Source: an uncultured Bacteroidia bacterium (GTDB lineage Bacteria; Bacteroidota; Bacteroidia; Bacteroidales; UBA932). Taken from it: 57,613 nt of DNA. The position numbers were made by a program, and so were the translations under genes. Shown piece by piece: positions 18,150 to 29,568 of the stretch (the first letter of the stretch is position 1; every line of letters starts with the position of its first letter). The notes under the pieces were generated by a model. The model was given only the letters and a program-made list of their open reading frames with translations, had not been told where the DNA came from and did no database searches. Where the stretch lies: contig CACYHC010000009.1 in NCBI GenBank assembly GCA_902774145.1, forward strand, positions 1 through 57,613, in the 5' to 3' direction.

Positions 18150-20186
18150 TTATTTAAGGTTTGATTTGTTTTTCGGATAAGCGACCCTTTCGTGAAATTC
18201 CCGCAGGAGCCAGGACTTGATGACTTCCTTGACCGTGTCCATATCCTTGATGGAAATCTCGGACTGGGCGAACTGACCGCTGCCGCTCTTCTCCCCCACC
18301 AGTTCCTCGACAAAGGCCGAGTATTCGGCAGGCGTGGAGGCCTTGAGGCTGCGCGAAGCCGCCTCTACGGTATCACAGAGCATCAGGATGACCTGCTCCT
18401 TGGTCTTGGGCGGAACGCCGGGATAGGTAAAGGCCTCCCGTTCGGCGGGATTTCCCCCGGCGGCCAGGAATTTCGAATAGAAATAGCGCGTCACGGTGGT
18501 GCCGTGGTGCGTCAGGATAAAGTCGATGATAACCTGCGGCAGGGCGTGCTCGCGGGCGATTTCCACGCCGTCCGCCACGTGGCGGATGATGTCGCGCGAG
18601 CTCTGCTGCGGGCTCAGGCCGTCGTGATAGCGCGGCCCGTCCCCCTGCTGCAGGAGGGATTCGTTCTCGATAAAACAGGTGGGGTTCTTGATTTTACCGA
18701 TATCGTGATACATCGCTCCCGCACTGACCAACAAGGGATTGGCGCCGATGGCCCGCGCTGCCGCCGAAGCCATGTGACGCACCTGGACGCTGTGGTGATA
18801 GGTCCCCGGGGCCTCACGCTCCAGGCGCCGCAGCAGCGAATTGGAACTATCCACCAGGTCGCGCAGGCGCGAATTGGAGACCAGGTTGAAAATCTTCTCG
18901 AAAAGGTAAATCAGCGGATAGAACATCACCGCCGCCATCGACGAGAAAAAGAACTGCGCGAACACACGCCAGAGCGTCCCCTCCACCAGATCCGACAGCC
19001 AGAATCCCGCAAAGGAAAGAGAGAGCGCGGCGAAGGTAATCATCGCCGAAATGAACTGCTTCCACTTGCGGTTGTAGTAGCGGAAACTGTAGAGCGAAAC
19101 CGCGCCGGCGAAGAGGTAAATCACGAAAAGCACCACCCCGGAGCGCGCGAACACCAGCAGCGGCAGCAGACAGACCATATACACGGCGAAAATCAGCCGT
19201 TCGCTGAAAAAGGCCTGCAGATACAGCGCCGCCAGGGTAAAAGGCACCGCGTAAATATAGCGGGGATAGTGCTGCTGCACGGCGAGCGTCCCCACCGCCG
19301 TCATCAGGAACACCAGCAGCAGGTAAGGGAAACGGCTGTCCGAGAAAATGGTCGGGTTCGTGTAGTAAATGGCAAAGAACAGAATCAGCACCAGCAGCAC
19401 GGCAATGATCGAATTGCCCGCCCACTGCCAGGCGATGGGGCCGGAGTAGGACACATTGTTCTCATACTCCGCCTTGTAGGAATCCAGCACCTGCTCCAGC
19501 TCTTCCGTCACCAGCTCTCCCGTCGATACGATCACCTGTCCGGCGTGCACATAGCCGGATGTGGTGGGAACGCCGGAAACGGCATCATCGATGGCGAGCG
19601 CCGTCTCCTGCGGGTCGAACGCCAGGTTCGGTTCCAGCAGGAAGGTATAGCCGGCCGCGACGAGCATCGAATCCGCAGGGATGCGCGGAAGGCGGGCGCA
19701 GACCGCGTCGAAAACCGCATTCCCCGCACTCTTCGGGGTATAGAGCTCCGCGAGGGGCAATTTTTCCGCCCGATTGCCCCGGCGGACGAAAATCACTTCC
19801 GGCGCAGCGCCGTGCAGGTACGGGACATAAATGTCATTGCCCGTCACCCCCAGCGCATAGACCTTTTCCGCCTCTTCGAGCAAAATGCCCCGCAGGAGCG
19901 TATCTCCGGGGAAACGCAGGGCGCCGAGGCTCCGCAGCCCGCGCTTCTGCGCGTCGCGGTCCACGGTAAACACCGGGACGACCTGTTGCACCGCCGCTTC
20001 CCGGTCCTTCGACAGACGGTCCGCCGTCTTGAGCACCGGAAAATCGAAGGGCGCCGTCAGCGTCTCGTTCGTCCATACAGCCCCTTTGGCATATTGATAA
20101 CTGAAATTGGCGCTGCGGGGCATCACCAGCACCAGCAGCACCGCCACGAGGGCGAGAGAAAAGATGATTTTCAGCTTTTTTCTCAT
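18150..20186 (-). CDS. 7TM-HD family phosphohydrolase (PgpH/YqfF-like)
   Basis: A 678-residue membrane protein. One N-terminal membrane segment is followed by an extracytoplasmic domain (about 30-270; VQQVVPVFTVDRDAQ, TSGYVHAGQVIVSTGELV), then about seven membrane helices (about 275-450), and a cytoplasmic HD domain (about 470-670). Metal ligands visible: YHHSVQVRHMA, YHDIGK, HHGTT and the late Asp in MLCDTVEAASRSL. PgpH-type members hydrolyse the second messenger c-di-AMP, so that is the best guess. The gene overlaps the dehydrogenase upstream by 4 bases (ATGA). Confidence 0.88.
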   Translation of the reverse strand: MRKKLKIIFSLALVAVLLVLVMPRSANFSYQYAKGAVWTNETLTAPFDFPVLKTADRLSKDREAAVQQVVPVFTVDRDAQKRGLRSLGALRFPGDTLLRGILLEEAEKVYALGVTGNDIYVPYLHGAAPEVIFVRRGNRAEKLPLAELYTPKSAGNAVFDAVCARLPRIPADSMLVAAGYTFLLEPNLAFDPQETALAIDDAVSGVPTTSGYVHAGQVIVSTGELVTEELEQVLDSYKAEYENNVSYSGPIAWQWAGNSIIAVLLVLILFFAIYYTNPTIFSDSRFPYLLLVFLMTAVGTLAVQQHYPRYIYAVPFTLAALYLQAFFSERLIFAVYMVCLLPLLVFARSGVVLFVIYLFAGAVSLYSFRYYNRKWKQFISAMITFAALSLSFAGFWLSDLVEGTLWRVFAQFFFSSMAAVMFYPLIYLFEKIFNLVSNSRLRDLVDSSNSLLRRLEREAPGTYHHSVQVRHMASAAARAIGANPLLVSAGAMYHDIGKIKNPTCFIENESLLQQGDGPRYHDGLSPQQSSRDIIRHVADGVEIAREHALPQVIIDFILTHHGTTVTRYFYSKFLAAGGNPAEREAFTYPGVPPKTKEQVILMLCDTVEAASRSLKASTPAEYSAFVEELVGEKSGSGQFAQSEISIKDMDTVKEVIKSWLLREFHERVAYPKNKSNLK

Positions 20187-20989
20187 TGGAACGGACTTCC
20201 CGCCTCCCGGGCGATAAAGGAATAGGTCATACGGTCGGTCAGGCGCGGGAAGAGCCGGTGGAAGAGCACCGTCAGGCGGCCCAGGGCCGTGAGGGTCACC
20301 TGCGAACGGCGGTGCAGGACCGCCTTGTAGAGCTTTTCGGCGCAGGCTTCGGCGCTCATCAGTTTGCCTTCATCGAGCGGCGTATCCCCCTGCGGGGAGC
20401 CGTCGGCGGTCAGCGCCGCGTTGCGCACGTTCGACGCGGTATAGCCCGGCGCGAACACCAGCACGTTCAGGCCGTCCTTCAGATATTCGATGCGCAGGGT
20501 GTCCAGGAAGCCGCGCACCGCGTACTTGGAGGCGGAATAGCCGCTCCGGGCGGGCAGGGCGGAATAGCCGGCAATGGAAATCACGCCCACCAGGGAGCCC
20601 TTGCTTTCCAGCAGGTACGGCAGGGCCGCCTTGGAGCAGTTCACCGTCCCCCAGAAATTCACGTCCATCAGCGAATGCAGCACCTTCAGGTCCAGGTCGC
20701 GGAACATCGCCCGCATCGAGATGCCCGCGTTGTTCACCAGGACGTCGATGCGGCCGAAGCGCGCCACGGTCTTTTCCACCAGGGCGCGGCAATCTTCTTC
20801 GCGGGTGACGTCACAGGCCACGCAGAGCACCCGGTCCGACGGGGCCACCGACGGGGCCAACTGTTCCAGCAGCTCAAGCCGGCGGGCCGCAAGGACCACT
20901 TTCGCCCCCTTTGCGCCGAAGACGCGGGCGGTCGCCAGGCCGATGCCGGAACTCGCTCCGGTCACAATGACTACCTTCCCGTCCATCAA
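20183..20989 (-). CDS. Short-chain dehydrogenase, probable 3-ketosphinganine reductase
   Basis: A 268-residue classical SDR: cofactor motif TGASSGIG near residue 10, NNAG near 90, catalytic Ser in VISIAGYSALP and YSASK, with a hydrophobic C-terminus (LFHRLFPRLTDRMTY) that could contact the membrane. It overlaps the serine palmitoyltransferase gene by 4 bases (ATGA). Serine palmitoyltransferase makes 3-ketosphinganine, which must next be reduced by an NADPH-dependent SDR, so this gene is well placed to encode that second step. The SDR family call is secure; the substrate is inferred from context. Confidence 0.8.
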   Translation of the reverse strand: MMDGKVVIVTGASSGIGLATARVFGAKGAKVVLAARRLELLEQLAPSVAPSDRVLCVACDVTREEDCRALVEKTVARFGRIDVLVNNAGISMRAMFRDLDLKVLHSLMDVNFWGTVNCSKAALPYLLESKGSLVGVISIAGYSALPARSGYSASKYAVRGFLDTLRIEYLKDGLNVLVFAPGYTASNVRNAALTADGSPQGDTPLDEGKLMSAEACAEKLYKAVLHRRSQVTLTALGRLTVLFHRLFPRLTDRMTYSFIAREAGSPFQ

Positions 20990-22251
20990 TCGATTTTCAT
21001 CGCGGCGATATCTTCGCCGTCATATTCGCCGGCGTCGAGCTTGCGGCGGATTTCCTTGAAGGCGTCGAGCGTATATTTCACGTCCTCCATCGTATGCGCA
21101 GCCGTGCAGACGATACGGAAGATGATCATTCCCTTCGGGATGACGGGATAGATGACGATGGAGCAGAAGATGCGGAAATTCTCGCGCAGGTCCTTGGCCA
21201 TTTTCGTCGCCTGGGCTACGCCGCCCTTGATATGCACGGGCGTCACGCAGGCCTGGGCCTCGCCGATATCGAAACCTTCGGCGCGGAAGCCGTCCTGGAT
21301 GGCGTGGGTAACGGCCCAGCACTTGGCCCGCAGGTCGTCCCCCTCGGGAGAATCGATAATTTCCATCCGCTTGATGTTGCCCATCACGAGCGGCATCGGC
21401 AGGCTCTTCGCATACATCTGCGAGCGCATGTTGAAGCGCAGGTAATGGATGATGGAATGCGGACCCGCCACGAATCCGCCGATAGACGCCATACTCTTGG
21501 CAAACGCGCCGATATAGAGGTCGATGCCGTCCATCACGCCGAAGTGCTCGGAGGTGCCGCGTCCGTGCGCACCCAGGAGGCCGAAGCCGTGGGCATCGTC
21601 AATCAGGATGCGGAACTTGTGTTTCGCCTTCAGGGCCACGATTTCGTCGAGCTTGCCCAGCGCGCCGGTCATGCCGAACACGCCCTCGGTAATCAGGAGG
21701 ACGCCGCCGCCGTTGGCCTCCGCCTCGGCGCAGGCCTTGGTGAGAATCTTGTCGCAGTCCGCCATATCGTTGTGGCGGAACTTGTACTTGCTGCCGATAT
21801 GCAGCCGGATGCCGTCCAGCAGGCAGGCGTGGCACTCGGCGTCATAGACGATCACGTCGTGGCGCGAGGTGAGCGCATCGATGGTGGAGACGATGCCCTG
21901 GTAGCCGAAATTGTACAGGAAGGCGTCTTCCTTCTGTTCGAATTTCGCGAACATCTGCTCCAGCTGCTCGTGATAGCGCGTATGGCCGCTCATCATACGG
22001 GCGCCCATCGGATAGGCGAGGCCCCACTGCGCGGCCGCTTCGGCATCCGCCTTGCGCACCGCCGGGTGATTGGCCAGCCCCAGGTAGTTGTTGAGGCTCC
22101 AGTTCAGCACCGGTGTGCCGTTGAAGGTCATATGCGGGCCCAGTTCCCCTTCCAGGCGGGGATACATATAATAACCGAAACCCTGCTCGAAATACTGGCC
22201 GATAGGACCGCCGCTGTCACGCGTAATCCGGTCAAAAATATCCAACATCAT
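20986..22251 (-). CDS. spt: Serine palmitoyltransferase (PLP alpha-oxoamine synthase)
   Basis: A 421-residue fold-type I PLP enzyme. Seen: NNYLGLANHP near 55, FGYQGI and ECHACLLDGIRLH in the middle, cofactor Asp in DDAHGFGLLG, and the PLP Lys in GAFAKSMASIGGF. It starts with a non-canonical FDRITRDSGGPIGQYFEQGFGYYMYPRLEG leader found in Bacteroidetes SPTs rather than in KBL or BioF enzymes (shown here in part as YYMYPRLEG). Reaction: serine plus a fatty acyl-CoA or -ACP gives 3-ketosphinganine, first step of sphingolipid synthesis in Bacteroides and relatives. Neighbours are gyrB upstream (11 bases) and the SDR downstream. 2-amino-3-ketobutyrate CoA ligase is the main alternative. Confidence 0.88.
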   Translation of the reverse strand: MMLDIFDRITRDSGGPIGQYFEQGFGYYMYPRLEGELGPHMTFNGTPVLNWSLNNYLGLANHPAVRKADAEAAAQWGLAYPMGARMMSGHTRYHEQLEQMFAKFEQKEDAFLYNFGYQGIVSTIDALTSRHDVIVYDAECHACLLDGIRLHIGSKYKFRHNDMADCDKILTKACAEAEANGGGVLLITEGVFGMTGALGKLDEIVALKAKHKFRILIDDAHGFGLLGAHGRGTSEHFGVMDGIDLYIGAFAKSMASIGGFVAGPHSIIHYLRFNMRSQMYAKSLPMPLVMGNIKRMEIIDSPEGDDLRAKCWAVTHAIQDGFRAEGFDIGEAQACVTPVHIKGGVAQATKMAKDLRENFRIFCSIVIYPVIPKGMIIFRIVCTAAHTMEDVKYTLDAFKEIRRKLDAGEYDGEDIAAMKID

Positions 22252-22262
22252 AGTGTTAAAAA

Positions 22263-24278
<2,016 letters not shown>

Positions 24279-24281
24279 TTA

Positions 24282-25916
24282 CTATAATATCAAAGTTAAA
24301 CCCAAAGAAAAACTGCGGCCGTTTTCGACGAAATACGGGGAGTATTTGCGGAGCGGGCTGCCGAGCAGGTTGCCGGCCTGGAAGCGCAGGCCCCAGGCGG
24401 GCGTAAGCCGGTATTCGAGCATCACGCCGAGATCCGCCCAGCCGGGCACCTTCACCGCCACCGGCTCGTAGAAGCCCGTCAGGGTGGTGGAACGCGAGGT
24501 CTCGCCCTCGAACCACAGGCCCGCATATACCCGTTTCCGGTAGTTATACACAGCGCGCAGGCTGCCGGAGAACATCGCCGGATCGAGCGCTTCCGTGCTC
24601 ACTTTTTCCGCCAGTTTCCGGAACTCCAAACCGCCGTCCACATCCAGGAAATCGCAGTCCCAGTTCAGTTTCAGGGAAATATAGCCCTCGGCCGCCGTCG
24701 TATAGACCAGGCCGGGCATCGCGCCCGCGTACCAGTCCATCGCCGAGGCGAAGGGGCGGTGCACATAGCGCGCGTAACCGCCGCGCAGCGCATAATGGAA
24801 ATGCTTTCCGATCCCGCCCTGCAGGCCGGCGTAGGCGTCGACGGTACGGGCCGTGCATTCCGGTTGCGCCCAGGCGTAGGTGTAGTGGGGATCCCAGCGT
24901 TTGCGGTCGATGTAACGGTCCGCATCGTAACCGCCGTCCGCCCCGGCGAACACCCGCAGGGACGCATCCGGGAGGTTGTAGGCCGCCTCGCAGGAAGGGA
25001 AGACGCGGAAGGTTCCGGCTTCGTTCACGTGATTGAACGCATACCCCATACGGAATCCCAGGCGAAAATCCCAGTTGCCCTTGTAAATCATTCCGTAGGG
25101 CGTGATGTCGAAGTGCATCCTGTAGTTTCCGGCGGCCGTTCCGGAGTAGAACTCCATATCGGCGAGCAAGTCCACATAGATGTAGTAACGGCGCTTGAAC
25201 TGGGCGGTGAAACTGCCGCTGGCCTTCACGGAATTGATATGCAGCCAGGCGCCGTCGCCCATATTGTCGTAACCGTAACGGTAATCCACCGCCGCCTTCC
25301 AGGGGAAGGGCAGGTCTTCGTGTCCGGCCAGGGCGGCATCGAAGGCCGCGGAATGGAAGCCGGGCGCCGTCTCGGCGAAGATGCCGTCATAGCCCGCCTT
25401 CGCACTGAGGTCCATTTTCCGGAAACGCACCGCCGCCGAAGCGCCGAGCGACTCGCTGAAGGCGTAACCCGTCCGGGTGCCGCCGTCCGGCAAGAGCCCC
25501 TTGTCCAGGTTCAGCCATTTGCCGTAGTAGCCGTCGAAGTCGTTGTACACATTGACGCTGTAGCGGGCGCTGTCCACCGGTGTCCAGAGCGCGTGCAGCG
25601 ACGGATGCAGGGTCCAGCCGGCATCGGCGCGCAGATACAGGCGCTTCGCATCCTGCGCGGAAGGCAGGGGGCGCAGTTTCACCAGGTAGGGTTTGAATTC
25701 GTAGGCGCCCTTGTACGGGGTCTCGAAGGAACTGTAATCGAAACGGTAATCGAAGCGAGTGACCGAATCGGGCAGCGCGAGCGGCTGCTCCGCCTTCAGG
25801 AAAGTTCCCGCCGACGAGACGTAGGTGTTGGTCACCTCCACCTTCTGGTCGAGGTTCTGGGCGTGCGCCTGCACAAAGGCAAGGAGCGCCAAAAGGGCAA
25901 GACAGGCTTTTTTCAT
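24282..25916 (-). CDS. Outer-membrane beta-barrel protein
   Basis: A 544-residue exported protein (signal peptide ending AHAQ). After VTNTYVSSAGTFLK and DYSSFETPYKGAYEFKPY, the chain alternates short aromatic amphipathic strands and ends SFSLGLTLIL, as expected for a barrel inserted by BAM. No plug or TonB box was found. It follows the large TPR protein by 11 bases, a pairing that suggests a shared envelope function. Specific function not recognised. Confidence 0.65.
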   Translation of the reverse strand: MKKACLALLALLAFVQAHAQNLDQKVEVTNTYVSSAGTFLKAEQPLALPDSVTRFDYRFDYSSFETPYKGAYEFKPYLVKLRPLPSAQDAKRLYLRADAGWTLHPSLHALWTPVDSARYSVNVYNDFDGYYGKWLNLDKGLLPDGGTRTGYAFSESLGASAAVRFRKMDLSAKAGYDGIFAETAPGFHSAAFDAALAGHEDLPFPWKAAVDYRYGYDNMGDGAWLHINSVKASGSFTAQFKRRYYIYVDLLADMEFYSGTAAGNYRMHFDITPYGMIYKGNWDFRLGFRMGYAFNHVNEAGTFRVFPSCEAAYNLPDASLRVFAGADGGYDADRYIDRKRWDPHYTYAWAQPECTARTVDAYAGLQGGIGKHFHYALRGGYARYVHRPFASAMDWYAGAMPGLVYTTAAEGYISLKLNWDCDFLDVDGGLEFRKLAEKVSTEALDPAMFSGSLRAVYNYRKRVYAGLWFEGETSRSTTLTGFYEPVAVKVPGWADLGVMLEYRLTPAWGLRFQAGNLLGSPLRKYSPYFVENGRSFSLGLTLIL

Positions 25917-25927
25917 CTTCCTTCCTC

Positions 25928-28867
25928 CTACAATGCGGCGAGCCGGCGCTTCACCATTTCCCGCAGTCCGTCTTCCGGGCCGGACTCATACCCCTCGAGT
26001 ATGCTTTCGAAAATCGCTTTCGCAAAATCAGGCTTTCCCTGGGCGGCGAAAGTGTCGCCCAACACGATATAGGCCCGTGCCAGCCAGTAGCTCTGGTCCG
26101 GCGCCTGCTCGGCAAAGGCATAGACCGCATCGGCGATGCCGTCGAAGCGGCCGCTGTCGTAACGGTCCTGCAGGAGCAGGTACGTCGCCTCGGCACCCTG
26201 CGCCGTCGCCGGTTCCTTCGCGAGCAGTTCGAGCAGCGCCAGGGCCTCTGTGCGGCGCTCGAGGGCCAGCAGGGACTTCGCCTTGATGTAGCGCAGTTCA
26301 CGCACGCCGGCCGCATCGGCCTTTCCCTCGTCGAGGGCCGCCTGCGCGTCTTCGACCGCGGCATTCCAGTTGCGGTCCTTATACGCGGAACGGGCCTTCC
26401 CCAACTGCGCGAGCGTCTTGTTCTCCGGGAAACGCGAGAGGCGGAGCAGGTCCGAATAGACGGTATAGGCCTCGCCGAAGCGTTCCATCGCATAGAGCAG
26501 CGCGGCATAATTCACGCGTGCATTTTCGGCGAAGGAAGCGTCCGGAGCCCCGGAAAGCGCCTTCGCATAAGCGTCACAGGCTTCCTCCCTGAGTCCGAGC
26601 TGACGCTGGCTTTCGGCGATATAGAAGAGCGCAAGCGGTGCCTGCGCACTCCCCTCCCATTCGGCCAGATACTTCTGGAACAGGGCGATGGCCTGCGCAT
26701 AATTGCCGTTCAGAAAGACCTGCTCGGCGGTATTGAAATACATCTGCGCCTTGTCCACCTCCTCGGCGGCCACTTTCTCCTTCTCCACGAACTCCAGGTA
26801 TTTTTCCGGCTGCTTCCGGGCCCGGTAAATGGATTCCACGGCCATCAGCGCGCTCTCGGAATATTCGGTGCCCGGGAAGGCGCGCACCACGGCGCGGTAG
26901 TGTTCGATGGCCTTCAGTTCATCGCCGGCATTGCGGCAGGCCATTCCCAAGGCGAGCCGGCCTTTAGCCACAAAGACACTGTCCTTTGTCTCCGCGCACA
27001 GCTTTTCGAAGGCCTGCTGGGCATCCTTGTAACGCCCCATTTCGCTCCAGGTGGAGGCCAGTTCATAGAGCGCGTCACTGTAGAGGGGCGCATCGGCCGG
27101 GGCACGGAGTACCGGGGCGAGCGCCGCCGCCTTTTGCGCTTTGTCCCCCAACAGTCCCAGGGCCAGGCCCTCGCGGTAGTAGGGGTAAATCTTGTCGTCG
27201 GCACCGTAATCGTCGCGCACCTTGCGGTAGGCGCTGACGGCGGCCTTGTAGTCCTTCTGTGCGAAATCGCAGTCGGCGCGGCGGGTCATCGCATCTTCAC
27301 GGAATTCCGCCCGCCGGTCCGCGCTGTAGGTATCCAGCCATTTCGCCGCCTGCGGCCAGTTCTCCTGGCGGAGGTAGCAGTAAGCGATATCGTAGGCGAG
27401 CCGCCTGCCCTCGGCCGTTCCGGCAAGCGCCGAAGAGTTGTAGAGCTCCGTCAGCTGGACGCGGGCCGCTTCATTGTCGCCGCCGCGGTAGAGGGATTCC
27501 GCCATCCAGTAGCGGGAAAGCTGGCCCAGCCGGTCATTCTTGGACAGATAGTAGGAGGCCGCCTTGTAGTAGGAAGCCGCCTGCCGCCAGGAGCCGCTGC
27601 CGGCCAGCTGGTTGGCCCGCAGGTAATTGGCCTTGACATAGTTGCGCTGCTGTTCCGGGCTCAGTTCGTCGATATTGTCATAGGCGCGGATAGCGCCCTC
27701 GTAGTCTTTGTCGATCAGCGCGGAGAGCGCCATATAGGAATAAATCTGTTCCCCGCGCACCGCCGTGCCGTATTCCTTGATGTAACTCGTGAAACCCTCC
27801 GTGCTCCTGTTCAGGTCGAAGGAGAGTTTGGCGTAATTGAACCAGGCATCCTCGCGGATGTCCGGGCGCCACCCAAGTTGCGCGGCCGCCTTGTAGTGTT
27901 CCAGGGCCTCCACGTTGTTGCGCAGCGCCACGCTGGCCGCCGCCATATTGTATTCGGCAATCTGTCCCAGGGAATCCTTGCGCTCCGTCATGTTTTTGTA
28001 GTTCTCCAGCGCTCCCTTGTAGTCGTGGGAGGCGTAGAGCACGGAGCCGGCATAGAACCAGTCGGAGCGGGACATGTCGGTGGAACCCTGGATGTATTCT
28101 TCGAAATAACCGCGGGCCGCCGCATCCTCGCCGCGGACCAGCAGCGATTCGGAAAGCATACGGGCCAGGTGCGCGCGGCGTTCGCCGGAAGCGGCCTGGA
28201 ACATCGCCGGGCCCTCCTTGGCGACATAGGCGTAATTCCCTTCCAGGAATTCGCATTCCAGCACATAGTAGGCGGCGATATCGCCGATCCGGGGGTCTCC
28301 CGCCGCCTGCAGGAAGCGTTCGCGCGCCGAAGCAAAATTCCCGTCCGTGTAGTCCATCAGGCCGAGCAGGAAGCGCGACTCCGGGGCATAAGCGGAAACG
28401 GGCCGCTGTTCCAGCGCGTCAAAACTGCGCCGCGCGGCGGGATAATCGCCGAGCGCATAGGCGCAATAGCCCTGCTTGAAGATCAGTTCGGGAACATTGG
28501 ACTCGCCGATATCCTTCGGATCCACCTTTCCCAGTTCCGCGCCGGCCTGCGGATATTTCCCTTCGTCGAAAAGGTTCAGGGCGTGGCGGAAGCTGATTTC
28601 GGAATCAAAGGCGGAGGCGGGATAGTCCCGGCGGAAGTCATAGAGCATCGCCGGATAGTCCGACGCCTGGCAGCGGATGGCGCAGAGCAGGGCATACCCG
28701 CGGGTGCGCGGGCTCTCGGGCGCCTGCTCGAAGAGCTGCCTCGCCTGCGAATAGAAGCCCTGGCGATACAGGTTCAGCGCCTCCCGCTCCACCTTCAGGG
28801 GACCGGCCCCCAGGGGCAGGGTGCAGAGCAAGAAAAGCAGCGAAAGAATCGTGGTCCGGATGCGCAT
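25928..28867 (-). CDS. Large periplasmic tetratricopeptide-repeat protein
   Basis: About 979 residues. The reading frame is open up to 28921, but ATG at 28867 starts a good signal peptide (MRIRTTILSLLFLLCTLPLG) and lies 24 bases past a -7 box, so it is preferred. Nearly the whole chain is TPR-like helical pairs, for example ALNLYRQGFYSQARQLFEQA, IALFQKYLAEWEGS, AYAKALSGAPDASFAENA and ALALLELLAKEPATAQGAEA. TPR arrays act as protein-binding scaffolds. The partner may be the outer-membrane barrel encoded next. It is the first gene of the operon that includes gyrB, spt and tig. Confidence 0.75.
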   Translation of the reverse strand: MRIRTTILSLLFLLCTLPLGAGPLKVEREALNLYRQGFYSQARQLFEQAPESPRTRGYALLCAIRCQASDYPAMLYDFRRDYPASAFDSEISFRHALNLFDEGKYPQAGAELGKVDPKDIGESNVPELIFKQGYCAYALGDYPAARRSFDALEQRPVSAYAPESRFLLGLMDYTDGNFASARERFLQAAGDPRIGDIAAYYVLECEFLEGNYAYVAKEGPAMFQAASGERRAHLARMLSESLLVRGEDAAARGYFEEYIQGSTDMSRSDWFYAGSVLYASHDYKGALENYKNMTERKDSLGQIAEYNMAAASVALRNNVEALEHYKAAAQLGWRPDIREDAWFNYAKLSFDLNRSTEGFTSYIKEYGTAVRGEQIYSYMALSALIDKDYEGAIRAYDNIDELSPEQQRNYVKANYLRANQLAGSGSWRQAASYYKAASYYLSKNDRLGQLSRYWMAESLYRGGDNEAARVQLTELYNSSALAGTAEGRRLAYDIAYCYLRQENWPQAAKWLDTYSADRRAEFREDAMTRRADCDFAQKDYKAAVSAYRKVRDDYGADDKIYPYYREGLALGLLGDKAQKAAALAPVLRAPADAPLYSDALYELASTWSEMGRYKDAQQAFEKLCAETKDSVFVAKGRLALGMACRNAGDELKAIEHYRAVVRAFPGTEYSESALMAVESIYRARKQPEKYLEFVEKEKVAAEEVDKAQMYFNTAEQVFLNGNYAQAIALFQKYLAEWEGSAQAPLALFYIAESQRQLGLREEACDAYAKALSGAPDASFAENARVNYAALLYAMERFGEAYTVYSDLLRLSRFPENKTLAQLGKARSAYKDRNWNAAVEDAQAALDEGKADAAGVRELRYIKAKSLLALERRTEALALLELLAKEPATAQGAEATYLLLQDRYDSGRFDGIADAVYAFAEQAPDQSYWLARAYIVLGDTFAAQGKPDFAKAIFESILEGYESGPEDGLREMVKRRLAAL

Positions 28868-28890
28868 TTTCAAATGATTTTCAAATCTTA

Positions 28891-28898
28891 CAAAAATA
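28891..28898 (-). promoter_or_regulatory. Candidate -7 box for the TPR-gyrB-spt-tig operon
   Basis: Minus strand TATTTTTG matches TAnnTTTG and lies 24 bases before the ATG at 28867. A TTGAC sequence sits 17 bases upstream; the canonical TTTG at 19-21 is missing. Confidence 0.45.
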
Positions 28899-28917
28899 CA
28901 AAATCCTTTTGAATCCG

Positions 28918-29568
28918 TCAACTATTTTCCGTGGAATTTTTACGGCCGTTTTCGCGGCACCAGGCACGCAGCGGACAGGTTTCGCAGGCCGGACGGCGGG
29001 CCGTGCAGACATACCTTCCGTGCAGGATTAGCCAGTGGTGGGCGATGGGGCGGAGTTCCGCGGGAATATGCCGTTCCAGGTCACGCTCCACCGCATCGGG
29101 CGTGCGGCCGCGCGACAGCCCCAGCCGGTGCGACACCCGGAACACGTGGGTATCCACGGCGATGACCGGCTCCCCGTGCACGATGGACGCCACGACATTC
29201 GCCGTCTTGCGCCCCACGCCGGGCAGACGCATCAGTTCCTCCACCGTCCCCGGCACTTCCCCGCCGAATTCGGCGACGCACTTCCGTGCCATTTCCACCA
29301 GGTGAGCGGCCTTGCTGTTCGGGTAGGAAATGCTGCGGATCAGTTCCCGCACTTCTTCCACGTCCGCGGCCGCGAGGGACGGCATATCCGGAAAACGGCG
29401 GAACAGGGCGGGCGTCGTCAGGTTCACCCGCTTGTCCGTACACTGGGCGGAAAGCACCACCGCTACCAGCAGTTCGTAGGGATTACGGAAATCCAGCTCG
29501 GACTGCGCCACCGGCACGTTCCGGGTAAAATACTCCAGGATGGCGGCATAGCGCTCAGAAATCGTCAT
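28918..29568 (-). CDS. nth: Endonuclease III
   Basis: About 216 residues from ATG 29568 ([14 protein letters not shown]); the frame is open to 29628, but the shorter form matches the ~211-residue family. Base-excision repair glycosylase/AP lyase for oxidised pyrimidines. Visible: helix-hairpin-helix LPGVGRKTANVV with the catalytic Lys, catalytic Asp in AVDTHVFRV, and the 4Fe-4S loop C-x6-C-x2-C-x5-C (CTARRPACETCPLRAWC). The start overlaps the end of the ftsE-like gene by 14 bases. Confidence 0.93.
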   Translation of the reverse strand: MTISERYAAILEYFTRNVPVAQSELDFRNPYELLVAVVLSAQCTDKRVNLTTPALFRRFPDMPSLAAADVEEVRELIRSISYPNSKAAHLVEMARKCVAEFGGEVPGTVEELMRLPGVGRKTANVVASIVHGEPVIAVDTHVFRVSHRLGLSRGRTPDAVERDLERHIPAELRPIAHHWLILHGRYVCTARRPACETCPLRAWCRENGRKNSTENS

